This document shows positions 26,200 through 33,576 of a stretch of DNA of 64,000 bases, one piece after another. A model generated the notes under the pieces. It ran no database searches. It was not told where the DNA came from and saw nothing but the letters and a program-made list of their open reading frames with translations. The position numbers and the translations under genes are program-made. The stretch is from an uncultured bacterium (GTDB lineage: Bacteria > Bacillota_I > Bacilli_A > RF39 > UBA660), in assembly GCA_959020415.1 (NCBI GenBank), contig CAUERX010000003.1:10097-74096 (forward strand), read 5' to 3'. The first letter of the stretch is position 1; each line of letters begins with the position of its first letter.

Positions 26200-27339
26200 A
26201 TGAGTAGATTAAAACCGTTTATAAAATGGGCAGGTGGTAAAGAAAAAGAATTACCTATAATAATTGATAATTTGCCAACTAATTTTGATAGGTATGTAGA
26301 ACCGTTTGTAGGTGGTGGATCAGTTTATTTATCAATGAATTGTAAATCATCAGTCATAAATGATAAATCAGATGAATTAATGTTACTTTATAGTATGATT
26401 AAAGATAATAATAAAGAGTTTCATAGAAGTTTAAAAGAAATAAATAAAAATTGGATTGAGATAGAAAAAATAGTAAAGAATAGTTCAGAGGAATTACTAG
26501 ATTTATATAATATGTTCAAAAAAAATGAGTATGAACTAGATGATTTAGTAGATAAATATATGAAAAATCATGCTAAAGAACTAAATAAATTACTAAAAGA
26601 AGATTTAGATATTAATTTATATAATCTAATTATTGAAATAAAGAAAAATTTGTTATCTAAAATAAATAGAATGTACAAAATTGAAAAACAACGTGGTGAA
26701 ATGTGTTTGACTGATGTTATGGACAATCTTGAAACAGCATTTAAAAGTGCTTATTATATGTATTTTAGATATTTATATAATAATAGAAAAAAACTTAAAT
26801 TAAGCGATGAATTTTATTGTGCAGTATTCTATTTTATAAGAGATTATTGTTATTCGGCAATGTTTAGATATAATGCAAATGGTGAATTTAATGTACCGTA
26901 TGGAGGTATTAGCTATAATAGAAAAGACTTTAAGAAAAAAATAGATTATATTGAATCTGAAGAATTAATTAATAAATTATCTGAAACTAAATTATATTGT
27001 TTAGATTTTGAGAAATTTTGTAATGAAGTAAAATTAACTGAAAAAGATTTTATGTTTTTAGATCCACCATATGATACTGAATTTTCTACTTATGCAAAAA
27101 ATGATTTTGATAAAGATGATCAAATAAGGTTGGCAAACTATCTTAAAAATACAAAGGCTAAATTTATGCTAATTATTAAAAATACAGATTTTATTTATGA
27201 TTTATATAAGAATAAAGGCTTTAACATAATTGTTTTTGATAAAAAATATTTAGTTAGTTTTATGAATAGAAATAATAAAAAAACTGAACATTTACTTATA
27301 ACTAATTATGAATCGGAGGTAAAAAATGGAACAAACTAA
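26200..27339 (+). CDS. DNA adenine methyltransferase, D12/Dam class
   Basis: N6-adenine methyltransferase of the Dam/DpnM type (alpha order). FIKWAGGKEKEL (residues 7-18) binds AdoMet together with EPFVGGGSVYLS (34-45); the catalytic motif IV is DPPYD at about residue 288. The target-recognition part includes MFRYNANGEFNVPYGGISYN. At 379 aa it is about 100 residues longer than DpnM; the extra is a helical insertion around residues 75-170. I start at ATG 26200 since GGAGGT at 26186-26191 precedes it. It overlaps the next gene by 14 bases, a typical restriction-modification pair. Confidence 0.88.
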   Translation: MSRLKPFIKWAGGKEKELPIIIDNLPTNFDRYVEPFVGGGSVYLSMNCKSSVINDKSDELMLLYSMIKDNNKEFHRSLKEINKNWIEIEKIVKNSSEELLDLYNMFKKNEYELDDLVDKYMKNHAKELNKLLKEDLDINLYNLIIEIKKNLLSKINRMYKIEKQRGEMCLTDVMDNLETAFKSAYYMYFRYLYNNRKKLKLSDEFYCAVFYFIRDYCYSAMFRYNANGEFNVPYGGISYNRKDFKKKIDYIESEELINKLSETKLYCLDFEKFCNEVKLTEKDFMFLDPPYDTEFSTYAKNDFDKDDQIRLANYLKNTKAKFMLIIKNTDFIYDLYKNKGFNIIVFDKKYLVSFMNRNNKKTEHLLITNYESEVKNGTN

Positions 27340-28138
27340 AGAAAATAAAATAAGAGAAAAAGTGAGAAACGCAATAAGAGAATTTTCTGAAAAATTTGAA
27401 GAAAGATATATGAGAGAATTAAACGATTCTACAGGTGTTATTAATGCAAAAAAGAATAATGCCTTCGTTTCTGAATTAGGAAATGAATTTATGTTTTATT
27501 CAGCTTTTTGTCGATCTTTTGATTCTAGTTTTGGGAAAGTACTAGAAAAATTATCAAACGATATTGCAGGTATTTCATATGAAGTAGTTTTAGAAAATAT
27601 ATCGTCTTATTTGTTACCAGAACAAATTCAACGTAAATCAAATATTATGAATGAATATGACAAGCACGTTAAACCAAGGGTTGAAGATTATACATCATTA
27701 CATGCATATAAGCCAACAAATGTAGATAGTTATAAAAAGAAACATGTTACAGACAATCATTTTTATAAAAAAGATACTAAAGAACATTTTATAATTGAAT
27801 TAAAAGCTGGTGGAGATTTAGATATTAAAAAAGCTAAAAGTGAAAAAGAAGCTTTAATAGATCAATATTATATTTTATCAAACGCATTGGATGATCCGGA
27901 AGAAAGTGTAAAAATATATTTGGCAACTGCCTATAATATGTATGGAGAAGGAAATGAATGGAGACAAGAAAGAGTAAAACAGTTTTTTAGTGATGATGAA
28001 TTGCTAATTGGAAAAGAATATTGGGATTTTGTGTGCGATGATGAAAATGGCTACAATATAATTATTGATGAATATAAAAAAAGTGCTAGATATATATTAG
28101 AAGCTTTAGATAGAATTAAAACAGCATATTTCAATTAA
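27326..28138 (+). CDS. Putative type II restriction endonuclease (TdeIII-like)
   Basis: 270 residues. A PD-(D/E)xK-type core is suggested by HFIIELKAGGDLDIKKAKSE near residues 153-170 (E-L-K catalytic pair), with FVSELGNEFMFYSAF upstream. The ELKAGGDLD arrangement recalls the TdeIII family, but this is from memory of the family and needs a profile search. Position is strong support: it overlaps the adenine methyltransferase gene by 14 bases with RBS GGAGG at its start. Cognate target unknown. An alternative is another nuclease effector of the same fold. Confidence 0.6.
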   Translation: MEQTKENKIREKVRNAIREFSEKFEERYMRELNDSTGVINAKKNNAFVSELGNEFMFYSAFCRSFDSSFGKVLEKLSNDIAGISYEVVLENISSYLLPEQIQRKSNIMNEYDKHVKPRVEDYTSLHAYKPTNVDSYKKKHVTDNHFYKKDTKEHFIIELKAGGDLDIKKAKSEKEALIDQYYILSNALDDPEESVKIYLATAYNMYGEGNEWRQERVKQFFSDDELLIGKEYWDFVCDDENGYNIIIDEYKKSARYILEALDRIKTAYFN

Positions 28139-28165
28139 ATTTTATATCAAGAAAGAAGTGGTAAA

Positions 28166-30301
28166 ATGAAAATTGATTTTCATTGTCATACAATAAAAAG
28201 TAAAAGTGAAGAATCTGAAGAACGAAATGTAAGTGTCAATTTATTTAAAGAAAAAGTATTATTGAGTGGAGTTAAAATAATTGCAATAACAAACCACAAC
28301 ATATTTGATAAAGATCAATATTACGAATTTAAAGCCGCTGTTAAAGATAATTGTCAAATATGGCCAGGAATAGAATTAGATGTTATTGGACAAAGTGGTG
28401 CAAATGGACACTTAATATTAATAGCTAATCCTGATGATGTAGAGGAATTTTCTAAAAAGATAAATAAAATATTAAATGGTAGTACACCAGATAATTTTAA
28501 AATAAATTTAGATGATTTATATAATGAGATTAAAATGCTTAATTTAGTTTATGTTGCACATTGTTTTAAATCGAAGGCTCTCCCATTAAATGATATAGAA
28601 GAATTTTCAAAAATGTTAGAAAATCCTAAAAGATTATTTAAAGAACCAAGCTCTCTTACTTCTGTAACTGTTCTTCAATCAAATAAGCATAGAGTCGTTA
28701 TCGGTACTGATGTTATTCATTGGGGTAATTATGAAAATTATAATTTTGGAGAGTTTAAATTTGAGTTAAAAGATTTTACTTCATTTACTAAAATAATTGA
28801 AAAAGACAAATCATTTTTAAGAGATATAGTGGATGAAGAATTTAGTGAAAATGTAAAAGTATATGGTAAATTAGCTACTAAAGAGCACCCATTTATTATA
28901 CCTATATATAATGATTGTAATATAATTTTTGGTGATAAAGGAAGTGGGAAAACTGAAATATTAGAGTCGTTGGCTGAATATTATAAACTAGAAAAAAATG
29001 AAGAACCGGTTTTTTATAAAGGTGGAGACAAAGAAGAGTGGTATAAAGGTTTAATAAAAATAAATAGCGAAGATTATGATCTTAAAAATTTTAAAGAAGT
29101 TGACGATAAAAAAGAAGAGTTAAAATATATTTCAAATTTTATAGATATTACTCCCGTATCTGTAAAAAAATATAAAGACTATTTTCAAAAAAAAGCAAAG
29201 AAAGCTAGCAAAGATAAAATGAAGTGTTTATCAATTAATAAAAGACATCTTTATAATGAAAATAAATACGTTGAAATATATAATGATTATAAAAAAATCA
29301 CTTCTTTTTTACGAGATTATAATAATATTGATACTAGCGATGTATTGGAAAATCAAGAAAATGAATTATTAACTTCATTGTTAAAAAAATTAAAAACTGG
29401 TTTATTTGAAAAATCTAGAACTGAATGGATTAATCAAAAATCAGAGTATTTATTTGATGATTTTGTTACAAATATGTCCATATATGTCTCAGAAAATGTT
29501 GGAGAACCGACAGCTCCTACTGAAACAGGGTTTGCTGCATATGCAAAGAATAGGCTAAAGATTAGAAGTTTTTCTTCAAGTATATTAGCTGAACTTGAAA
29601 AGTCAAATGAAGACGAAGGGATATATATTGGTAATTTAGGTGCCAAAGGAGACGTTTATTTATCTTCGAATTATTTTTTTATAAATTGTAAAAATAAGAA
29701 TGGTATCGATTACAAAATATTAAAAAATAATAAAGGAGATTTAAGTAACTTTGTGACGTTGTTAGAAAAATTAAAAAAAGATTTTACTTTGGATATATCA
29801 CGAACAGTAAACGATTTGAAAGTGCTTTATGATAAAGGAATAAATTCTATGACTGAATTTATTGCAGTTAAAAAAGATTTTAAATTAAATAAAATTAGTT
29901 ATAAACCTTCAAAAGGAGAAAATTCTATACTTGCTTTGCAACATGAATTATTATCTAAAAAAGAAAAAAATGTTTTTCTTATAGACGAACCAGATTTGAG
30001 CTTAGGCAGTACTTATATAAACGAGGTTATTGTTCCTTTATTTAAGGATTTAACAAAATCGCAAAAGATTTTAGTAGTTGCAACCCATGATGCTAATATT
30101 GCAGTCAGAACTCGCCCTTTAAACAGTATTTTAAAGTTAACAGAAAATAATGTATATAAAACGTTTATTGGCAATATGTTTACTGATGTATTAACTGATA
30201 TTGATGATGAAAACAATCAACTAAGTTGGAAAGAACAAAGCATAAAGTATCTAGAGGGTGGAGAGCCAGCTTTTGAGGAAAGAGGAGAATTATATGAATA
30301 A
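28166..30301 (+). CDS. PHP-domain/ABC-like ATPase fusion protein
   Basis: 711 residues. The N-terminal ~225 form a PHP metallo-phosphoesterase domain: DFHCH (His6, His8), AITNHN near 40-45 (usually TDH), GIELD near 68, VAHCF near 131 and GTDVIHW near 180-186. Next comes an SMC/ABC-type ATPase: Walker A GDKGSGKT at 256-263, a signature-like SKGENSILALQHEL, Walker B VFLIDEPD near 602-609, and a switch His in VVATHDA near 640. The middle (290-560) is helical. Proteins of this build (some databases call them TrlF family) cluster with defence loci. It starts 27 bases after the endonuclease gene and overlaps the next gene. Confidence 0.8.
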   Translation: MKIDFHCHTIKSKSEESEERNVSVNLFKEKVLLSGVKIIAITNHNIFDKDQYYEFKAAVKDNCQIWPGIELDVIGQSGANGHLILIANPDDVEEFSKKINKILNGSTPDNFKINLDDLYNEIKMLNLVYVAHCFKSKALPLNDIEEFSKMLENPKRLFKEPSSLTSVTVLQSNKHRVVIGTDVIHWGNYENYNFGEFKFELKDFTSFTKIIEKDKSFLRDIVDEEFSENVKVYGKLATKEHPFIIPIYNDCNIIFGDKGSGKTEILESLAEYYKLEKNEEPVFYKGGDKEEWYKGLIKINSEDYDLKNFKEVDDKKEELKYISNFIDITPVSVKKYKDYFQKKAKKASKDKMKCLSINKRHLYNENKYVEIYNDYKKITSFLRDYNNIDTSDVLENQENELLTSLLKKLKTGLFEKSRTEWINQKSEYLFDDFVTNMSIYVSENVGEPTAPTETGFAAYAKNRLKIRSFSSSILAELEKSNEDEGIYIGNLGAKGDVYLSSNYFFINCKNKNGIDYKILKNNKGDLSNFVTLLEKLKKDFTLDISRTVNDLKVLYDKGINSMTEFIAVKKDFKLNKISYKPSKGENSILALQHELLSKKEKNVFLIDEPDLSLGSTYINEVIVPLFKDLTKSQKILVVATHDANIAVRTRPLNSILKLTENNVYKTFIGNMFTDVLTDIDDENNQLSWKEQSIKYLEGGEPAFEERGELYE

Positions 30302-30584
30302 AAATATAATAGACGTTGAATTGATAACTGAAGAGGAAAAACAGTTATTAGTATTTAATTTTGATGAAAAAATATTTTTGGATTTAGCAAGTGATAATGC
30401 AGAAGAACTTAAAGATTTTTTTCAACAGTTATTAATAAAAATATTAGAAAAAAATATAGAATTAAATTTTGTTGAAAAAGATAGAAATGATTTATTTTAT
30501 GATGTTGCTAAAAAATATGTTGACCATTTGAAAGTTGAAATAGCATCTATTGTTAATCAACAGCTTAATAAAATTGATGATTAA
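30294..30584 (+). CDS. Small acidic partner of the PHP-ATPase
   Basis: 95 residues, no recognised family. ATG 30294 has RBS AGAGGAG and overlaps the 711-residue gene by 8 bases, so it is translationally coupled; the longer in-frame opening at 30258 lies inside the upstream gene with no RBS. The protein is mostly helical and acidic, with a conserved-looking DVELITEEEKQLLVFNFDEKIFLDLAS start. Position suggests an accessory or inhibitor subunit of the ATPase. Confidence 0.65.
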   Translation: MNKNIIDVELITEEEKQLLVFNFDEKIFLDLASDNAEELKDFFQQLLIKILEKNIELNFVEKDRNDLFYDVAKKYVDHLKVEIASIVNQQLNKIDD

Positions 30585-30660
30585 GAAAATAAAATTTTGT
30601 TATATATGTTTTTAATGTCATTTTGTCATCATAATAAATAAAAAAACTGATGAATAATTT

Positions 30661-30681
30661 CTACCCATCAGCTACCCATCA
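30661..30681. repeat. Right arm-type integrase repeats
   Basis: CTACCCATCA at 30661-30670 and 30672-30681, the same decamer as at the left end, here 11 bp apart. Confidence 0.65.
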
Positions 30682-30750
30682 AATTATGCTGAATTTATCA
30701 ATTTTTAGTTAAATTTTATTAAACTTAAAATGAATTGTATGCCGATATTA

Positions 30751-30777
30751 CGGGGATTTTTAATAATCCTCTTTTTT
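30751..30777 (+). terminator. Terminator at the right end of the defence operon
   Basis: GGGGATT (30751-30757) and AATCCTC (30764-30770) with a TTTTTTT run; the first strong terminator after the operon that ends at 30584. Confidence 0.7.
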
Positions 30778-30787
30778 TATTAAATTG

Positions 30788-30821
30788 CCCCCTGAAGGCG
30801 CCATATATTGGGCGCCGCTTT
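30788..30821 (+). terminator. attR core and original terminator of the interrupted small RNA
   Basis: CCCCCTGAAGGC (30788-30799) is the attR core. GGCGCC (30797-30802) and GGCGCC (30811-30816) form the stem, followed by GCTTTTT. In the empty chromosome this would be the 3' end of the RNA starting at about 19983. Confidence 0.7.
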
Positions 30822-30839
30822 TTGTTTGAAATAAAAAAT

Positions 30840-30868
30840 TTGTGACCTTTTTAATTTTTAGGTATAGT
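30840..30868 (+). promoter_or_regulatory. Promoter of the second small RNA
   Basis: TTGTGA (30840-30845), 17 bp, TATAGT (30863-30868). Confidence 0.65.
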
Positions 30869-30874
30869 TATTAC

Positions 30875-30984
30875 TGAAACTTATAGATGAATTATAAGAT
30901 ACATACAATGCAATGAATTAGTAAGGAGTAATTATTTTAATAATTACTTCAGAGTGTTGGCAATTTTCAATACTCTTTTTTTTG
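30875..30984 (+). ncRNA. Second structured small RNA, family unknown
   Basis: About 110 nt between a promoter and a terminator. Stems: CTTATA / TATAAG near 30880-30898; GGAGTAATTATT (30925-30936) with AATAATTACTTC (30939-30950); and the terminator AGAGTGTTG (30951-30959) / CAATACTCT (30968-30976) with an eight-T run. No gene follows within 250 bases, so it looks like a free RNA rather than a leader. Before integration of the element it lay directly behind the C-rich RNA. Confidence 0.55.
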
Positions 30985-31240
30985 TAAAAAAAATTGTAAT
31001 ATAATGTTTTAGCGAATAGGAATTTTCAACAACATAATTGTGTCACTTTTCCATATAAAAAGTAAGGATTGTAAGCTTTGTAGTTGGTTAAAATAAAGCA
31101 TCATTACTATTGATTATCTTATAAATTTAAAAGACTATTGATATAATTTACTTTGTTAACAACAGTGAACTTACTATGTAAGTTTTTTGTAGTAAATATT
31201 TTTTATATCTGATATAATCAAATTAAAGAGGAGTTAAATT
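30985..31240. other. Non-coding interval before the DUF3781 gene
   Basis: No gene recognised. It contains a perfect AACTTAC-TAT-GTAAGTT stem with TTTT (31168-31188), a plausible terminator. TATAAT at 31142-31147 lies before it, without a well-spaced -35. RBS AGAGGAG stands before ATG 31241. Confidence 0.5.
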
Positions 31241-31495
31241 ATGAATAATGATTTTAAAGTTTTAATTCAAAATTTGAATAAATTACATACCACAGAAATG
31301 GGTATCGATCGAATAAAGAAAAATCTTGATTTAGGCACTAATGATGTTGTTGCTTGGTGTCGAAAAAAGATTAGAGATTCAAAAAGTTATATTTTTAGAA
31401 AAGGTAAGAATTGGTATGTTGATATAGAAAATTGTGAGATCACAGTTAATGCTTACAGCTATACAATAATAACTGCCCATAAATTAAAAAAGTAA
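31241..31495 (+). CDS. DUF3781 domain protein
   Basis: 84 residues covering the whole DUF3781 domain: LNKLHTTEMGIDRIKKNL, DVVAWCRKKI, then RKGKNWYVDIENCEITVNAYSYTIITAHK. The family is small, cytosolic, of unknown function, and usually stands beside regulators in Firmicutes. RBS AGAGGAG; ten bases separate it from the following broken SAP-domain gene. Confidence 0.8.
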   Translation: MNNDFKVLIQNLNKLHTTEMGIDRIKKNLDLGTNDVVAWCRKKIRDSKSYIFRKGKNWYVDIENCEITVNAYSYTIITAHKLKK

Positions 31496-31504
31496 GGTGA
31501 TAAA

Positions 31505-32119
31505 ATGAGACCTCAGTTCAAAGATATAGAATCTTATGACGAATTTAAGAAGTATTGTTGGTATTTAGAAGAATTAAAGCAAATTTGTAAAGAATTAAAA
31601 ATTGATTATTCTGGCGGTAAGATAGTACTCAATTATAATATTGAAGAATATTTCAAAGGTAACTTAATAAAAAAGCAACAACGAATTAGAAAAAATAAAA
31701 ATGTGGTTGATGCCCTTACGTTAGATACTAAATTAGTAGAATGTGGTTTTGCTTTTAATCAAAGATTTAGAGATTTTTTTATTGAGCAAACTGGAGTTAA
31801 TAATTTTAAATTTAATGTTGATATGGCAGCAACTGTTAAAAAAGTAAAACTAGATAATGATGATACATTTACTTTAGGAGATATACTAGATATTTATTAT
31901 GGTAAAAAGGAATATGCGAAATATGATAATTCATCATATTAGTGGAATAAGTTTTTAAAAGATTTTTGTACTGATGAAAAAAACGGATGTTTTTAATAAC
32001 AAATTAAAAGATACCTCAAAGTTATGGAGTATAGCTTGCGATTCGATGGTGATAAAGTTTACAGCAGACAGTTATTAGATGAAAACTGGGATATATTTAA
32101 TAAATATTTTAATTGTTAA
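31505..32119 (+). pseudogene. SAP-DUF6434 protein gene, inactivated
   Basis: The first 145 codons encode a SAP-like helix pair (EFKKYCWYLEELKQICKELKIDYSGGKIVLN) and part of a DUF6434-type region (FNQRFRDFFIEQTGVNNFKFN). TAG at 31940-31942 interrupts the frame, but the same frame continues with WNKFLKDFCTDEKNG, which matches the expected continuation. Further on, the C-terminal piece LRFDGDKVYSRQLLDENWDIFN appears in another frame up to TAA 32117-32119. So there is one nonsense mutation plus at least one frameshift. A truncated product may still be made. Confidence 0.65.
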
Positions 32120-32200
32120 AAACCTTTGCGCTTTTTCCAAATGATTTTGGTAGATTATTAATAGACTTGATTTTATAATTATTAGTGAAAGGAGCAAAAT

Positions 32201-32551
32201 ATGAATATTGGAGAAAAAATTTTTAAATTAAGAAAAGAATTAAAACTTTCACAAGAACAAGTAGCAGAAAAGGTAGGGGTTACAAGACAGACAATTTCAA
32301 ACTGGGAGCTTAATGAAACTGTGCCAGATACTAATCAGCTTATTGCTTTGTCTAAAACTTTAAATATTAGTATTGATGAATTAGTTAATAACGATATAAA
32401 TAATATTATGGTTAAAAAGGTTAGTAATACAGAAAGATTAGCCGGAATGGTTATTAAAATACTTAAAGTAATTGGAACTTTGATAATTATGTATGGAGTG
32501 TTTATATTGTTTATGGGATTAGTAATTATAATATATGCAGCATGCAAATAA
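32201..32551 (+). CDS. XRE-family regulator with C-terminal membrane helix
   Basis: 116 residues. The helix-turn-helix LSQEQVAEKVGVTRQTISNWELNETVPDTNQL (about 15-46) is followed by a C-terminal hydrophobic segment (about 88-114). Membrane-tethered XRE proteins of this size are common in Firmicutes and often report on membrane or toxin signals. RBS AAAGGAG; terminator right after the stop. No partner gene is evident. Confidence 0.82.
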   Translation: MNIGEKIFKLRKELKLSQEQVAEKVGVTRQTISNWELNETVPDTNQLIALSKTLNISIDELVNNDINNIMVKKVSNTERLAGMVIKILKVIGTLIIMYGVFILFMGLVIIIYAACK

Positions 32552-32552
32552 T

Positions 32553-32582
32553 AAAAGGACAAATAAAATTTGTTCTTTTTTG
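32553..32582 (+). terminator. Terminator after the XRE gene
   Basis: AAAAGGACAAA / TTTGTTCTTTT stem and T-run. Confidence 0.75.
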
Positions 32583-32648
32583 TAGTTTAAATACTTGTCT
32601 TAGAGTTTGCTTTGAATGTTAAAATTATAATAAAAGGAGATGGGATTT

Positions 32649-33131
32649 ATGGTTAAAAGAATTATAGCTTTAGTGATGATAATTATTTTAATTGGTACAA
32701 TAATTTATTTTTTTGGAACTGGCAAGCAAGATAAGTCTCAAGTGTCAAACATTGATGAAAAAAAGATAAGTAGGGAAAATTTTAATATAGAAATCAAAAT
32801 AAATGGTAGAAATTTTGTGGTTGATTTGGAAGATAATGAAACGGCTTGGTCTTTTTTTAATATTTTACCGATAACGATAAAAATGAAGGAACTCAATTCT
32901 AACGAAAAGTATTATGATTTGCCAAATAAACTTCCGACATCAGAAGAACACTATTCTAATATAGAGGTAGGTGATTTAATGTTATATGGAGATAAGACAA
33001 TAGTTTTGTTTTATGAAAACTTTAATACTTCTTACAATTACACGAGGATAGGGAAAGTTCAAAACATAAAGGAATTTAAAGAATATTTAGGTAAAGGTGA
33101 TATTAAAGTTACTTTTCAAAAAAATAATTAA
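32649..33131 (+). CDS. Membrane-anchored cyclophilin-like fold protein
   Basis: 160 residues. An N-terminal hydrophobic segment (about 4-22) serves as signal or anchor. The rest fits the small bacterial cyclophilin-like family: IKINGRNFVVDLEDNETAWSFFNILPITIKM, then VGDLMLYGDKTIVLFYENFNTSYNYTRIGKV. These proteins have a cyclophilin fold without proven isomerase activity. ATG 32649 is chosen because AAGGAG at 32634-32639 directly abuts the in-frame ATG at 32640. Confidence 0.75.
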   Translation: MVKRIIALVMIIILIGTIIYFFGTGKQDKSQVSNIDEKKISRENFNIEIKINGRNFVVDLEDNETAWSFFNILPITIKMKELNSNEKYYDLPNKLPTSEEHYSNIEVGDLMLYGDKTIVLFYENFNTSYNYTRIGKVQNIKEFKEYLGKGDIKVTFQKNN

Positions 33132-33137
33132 AAATGC

Positions 33138-33168
33138 TTGACTTGGAGTTAACTTCAAGGTATATGAT
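33138..33168 (+). promoter_or_regulatory. MerR-type promoter and operator
   Basis: TTGACT (33138-33143), a 19-bp spacer, TATGAT (33163-33168). The palindrome CTTGGAGTTAACTTCAAG (33142-33159) fills the spacer. An over-long spacer with a dyad is the hallmark of MerR-activated promoters, and CTTGGAGT...ACT..AAG is the AdhR-like site. Confidence 0.85.
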
Positions 33169-33186
33169 AATAATGGAGGTATACAA

Positions 33187-33564
33187 ATGAGAATTAAAGA
33201 AGTAGCAAAAATGTTTGGGATGACTGAGGATACGCTTAGATATTATGAAAAATCTGGACTAATTGGACCTATTAAGAAAATGCCGAACGGAATGCGTGAT
33301 TATACTGAAGATGATTTAGCGAGAATTGAATTTGTTAAATGTATGCGTGGGGCGACTTTACCGATTGAGGTTTTAAGAAAGTATATGGAACTTTATGATC
33401 AAGGTGATTCAACTTTTGATAAGCGAAAAGAGCTTTTGATTAAGCAGCGAGATATATTGAAAGATAAGATTACAGATATGAATAAGGCTTATGAAAAATT
33501 AAACATGAAAATAGAAATGTATAATAATAAGAGCTTGGAAACAAAATTAGTGAAAAAGGATTGA
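33187..33564 (+). CDS. MerR-family regulator (AdhR-like)
   Basis: 125 residues. An N-terminal winged helix (IKEVAKMFGMTEDTLRYYEKSGLIGPI) is followed by the dimerization coiled coil (about 80-115). No cysteine set for metal or disulfide sensing is visible. It sits directly behind its own MerR-type promoter, so it is autoregulated. It heads an operon with a cupin, a flavodoxin and a DUF362 protein, which suggests a response to reactive carbonyl or redox stress. Confidence 0.9.
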   Translation: MRIKEVAKMFGMTEDTLRYYEKSGLIGPIKKMPNGMRDYTEDDLARIEFVKCMRGATLPIEVLRKYMELYDQGDSTFDKRKELLIKQRDILKDKITDMNKAYEKLNMKIEMYNNKSLETKLVKKD

Positions 33565-33576
33565 AAAGGGGTAATT

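Larger units (their letters stand above)
20045..30799. mobile_element. Integrative mobilizable element, about 10.7 kb
   Basis: Bounded by the 12-bp direct repeat CCCCCTGAAGGC (20045-20056 and 30788-30799), with a tyrosine integrase at the left end and integrase arm-type repeats near both ends. It carries a MobV relaxase, an oriT-like region, a RepA-like ATPase and a repressor switch, but no type IV secretion genes. It is therefore mobilizable rather than self-conjugative. Cargo is a methyltransferase, a putative endonuclease, a PHP-ATPase and a small protein. Base composition is even more AT-rich than the neighbouring core genes. Confidence 0.85.

Noticed and set aside
30585..30660. Additional small gene after the 95-residue protein
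   Set aside because: No open frame with RBS; the stretch is AT-rich and leads into the integrase arm sites.
31940..31942. TAG read as an amino acid (stop-codon recoding) in the SAP-domain gene
   Set aside because: TAG ends intact genes elsewhere in the window (for example 26158-26160), and the same gene has a further frameshift, so decay is simpler.
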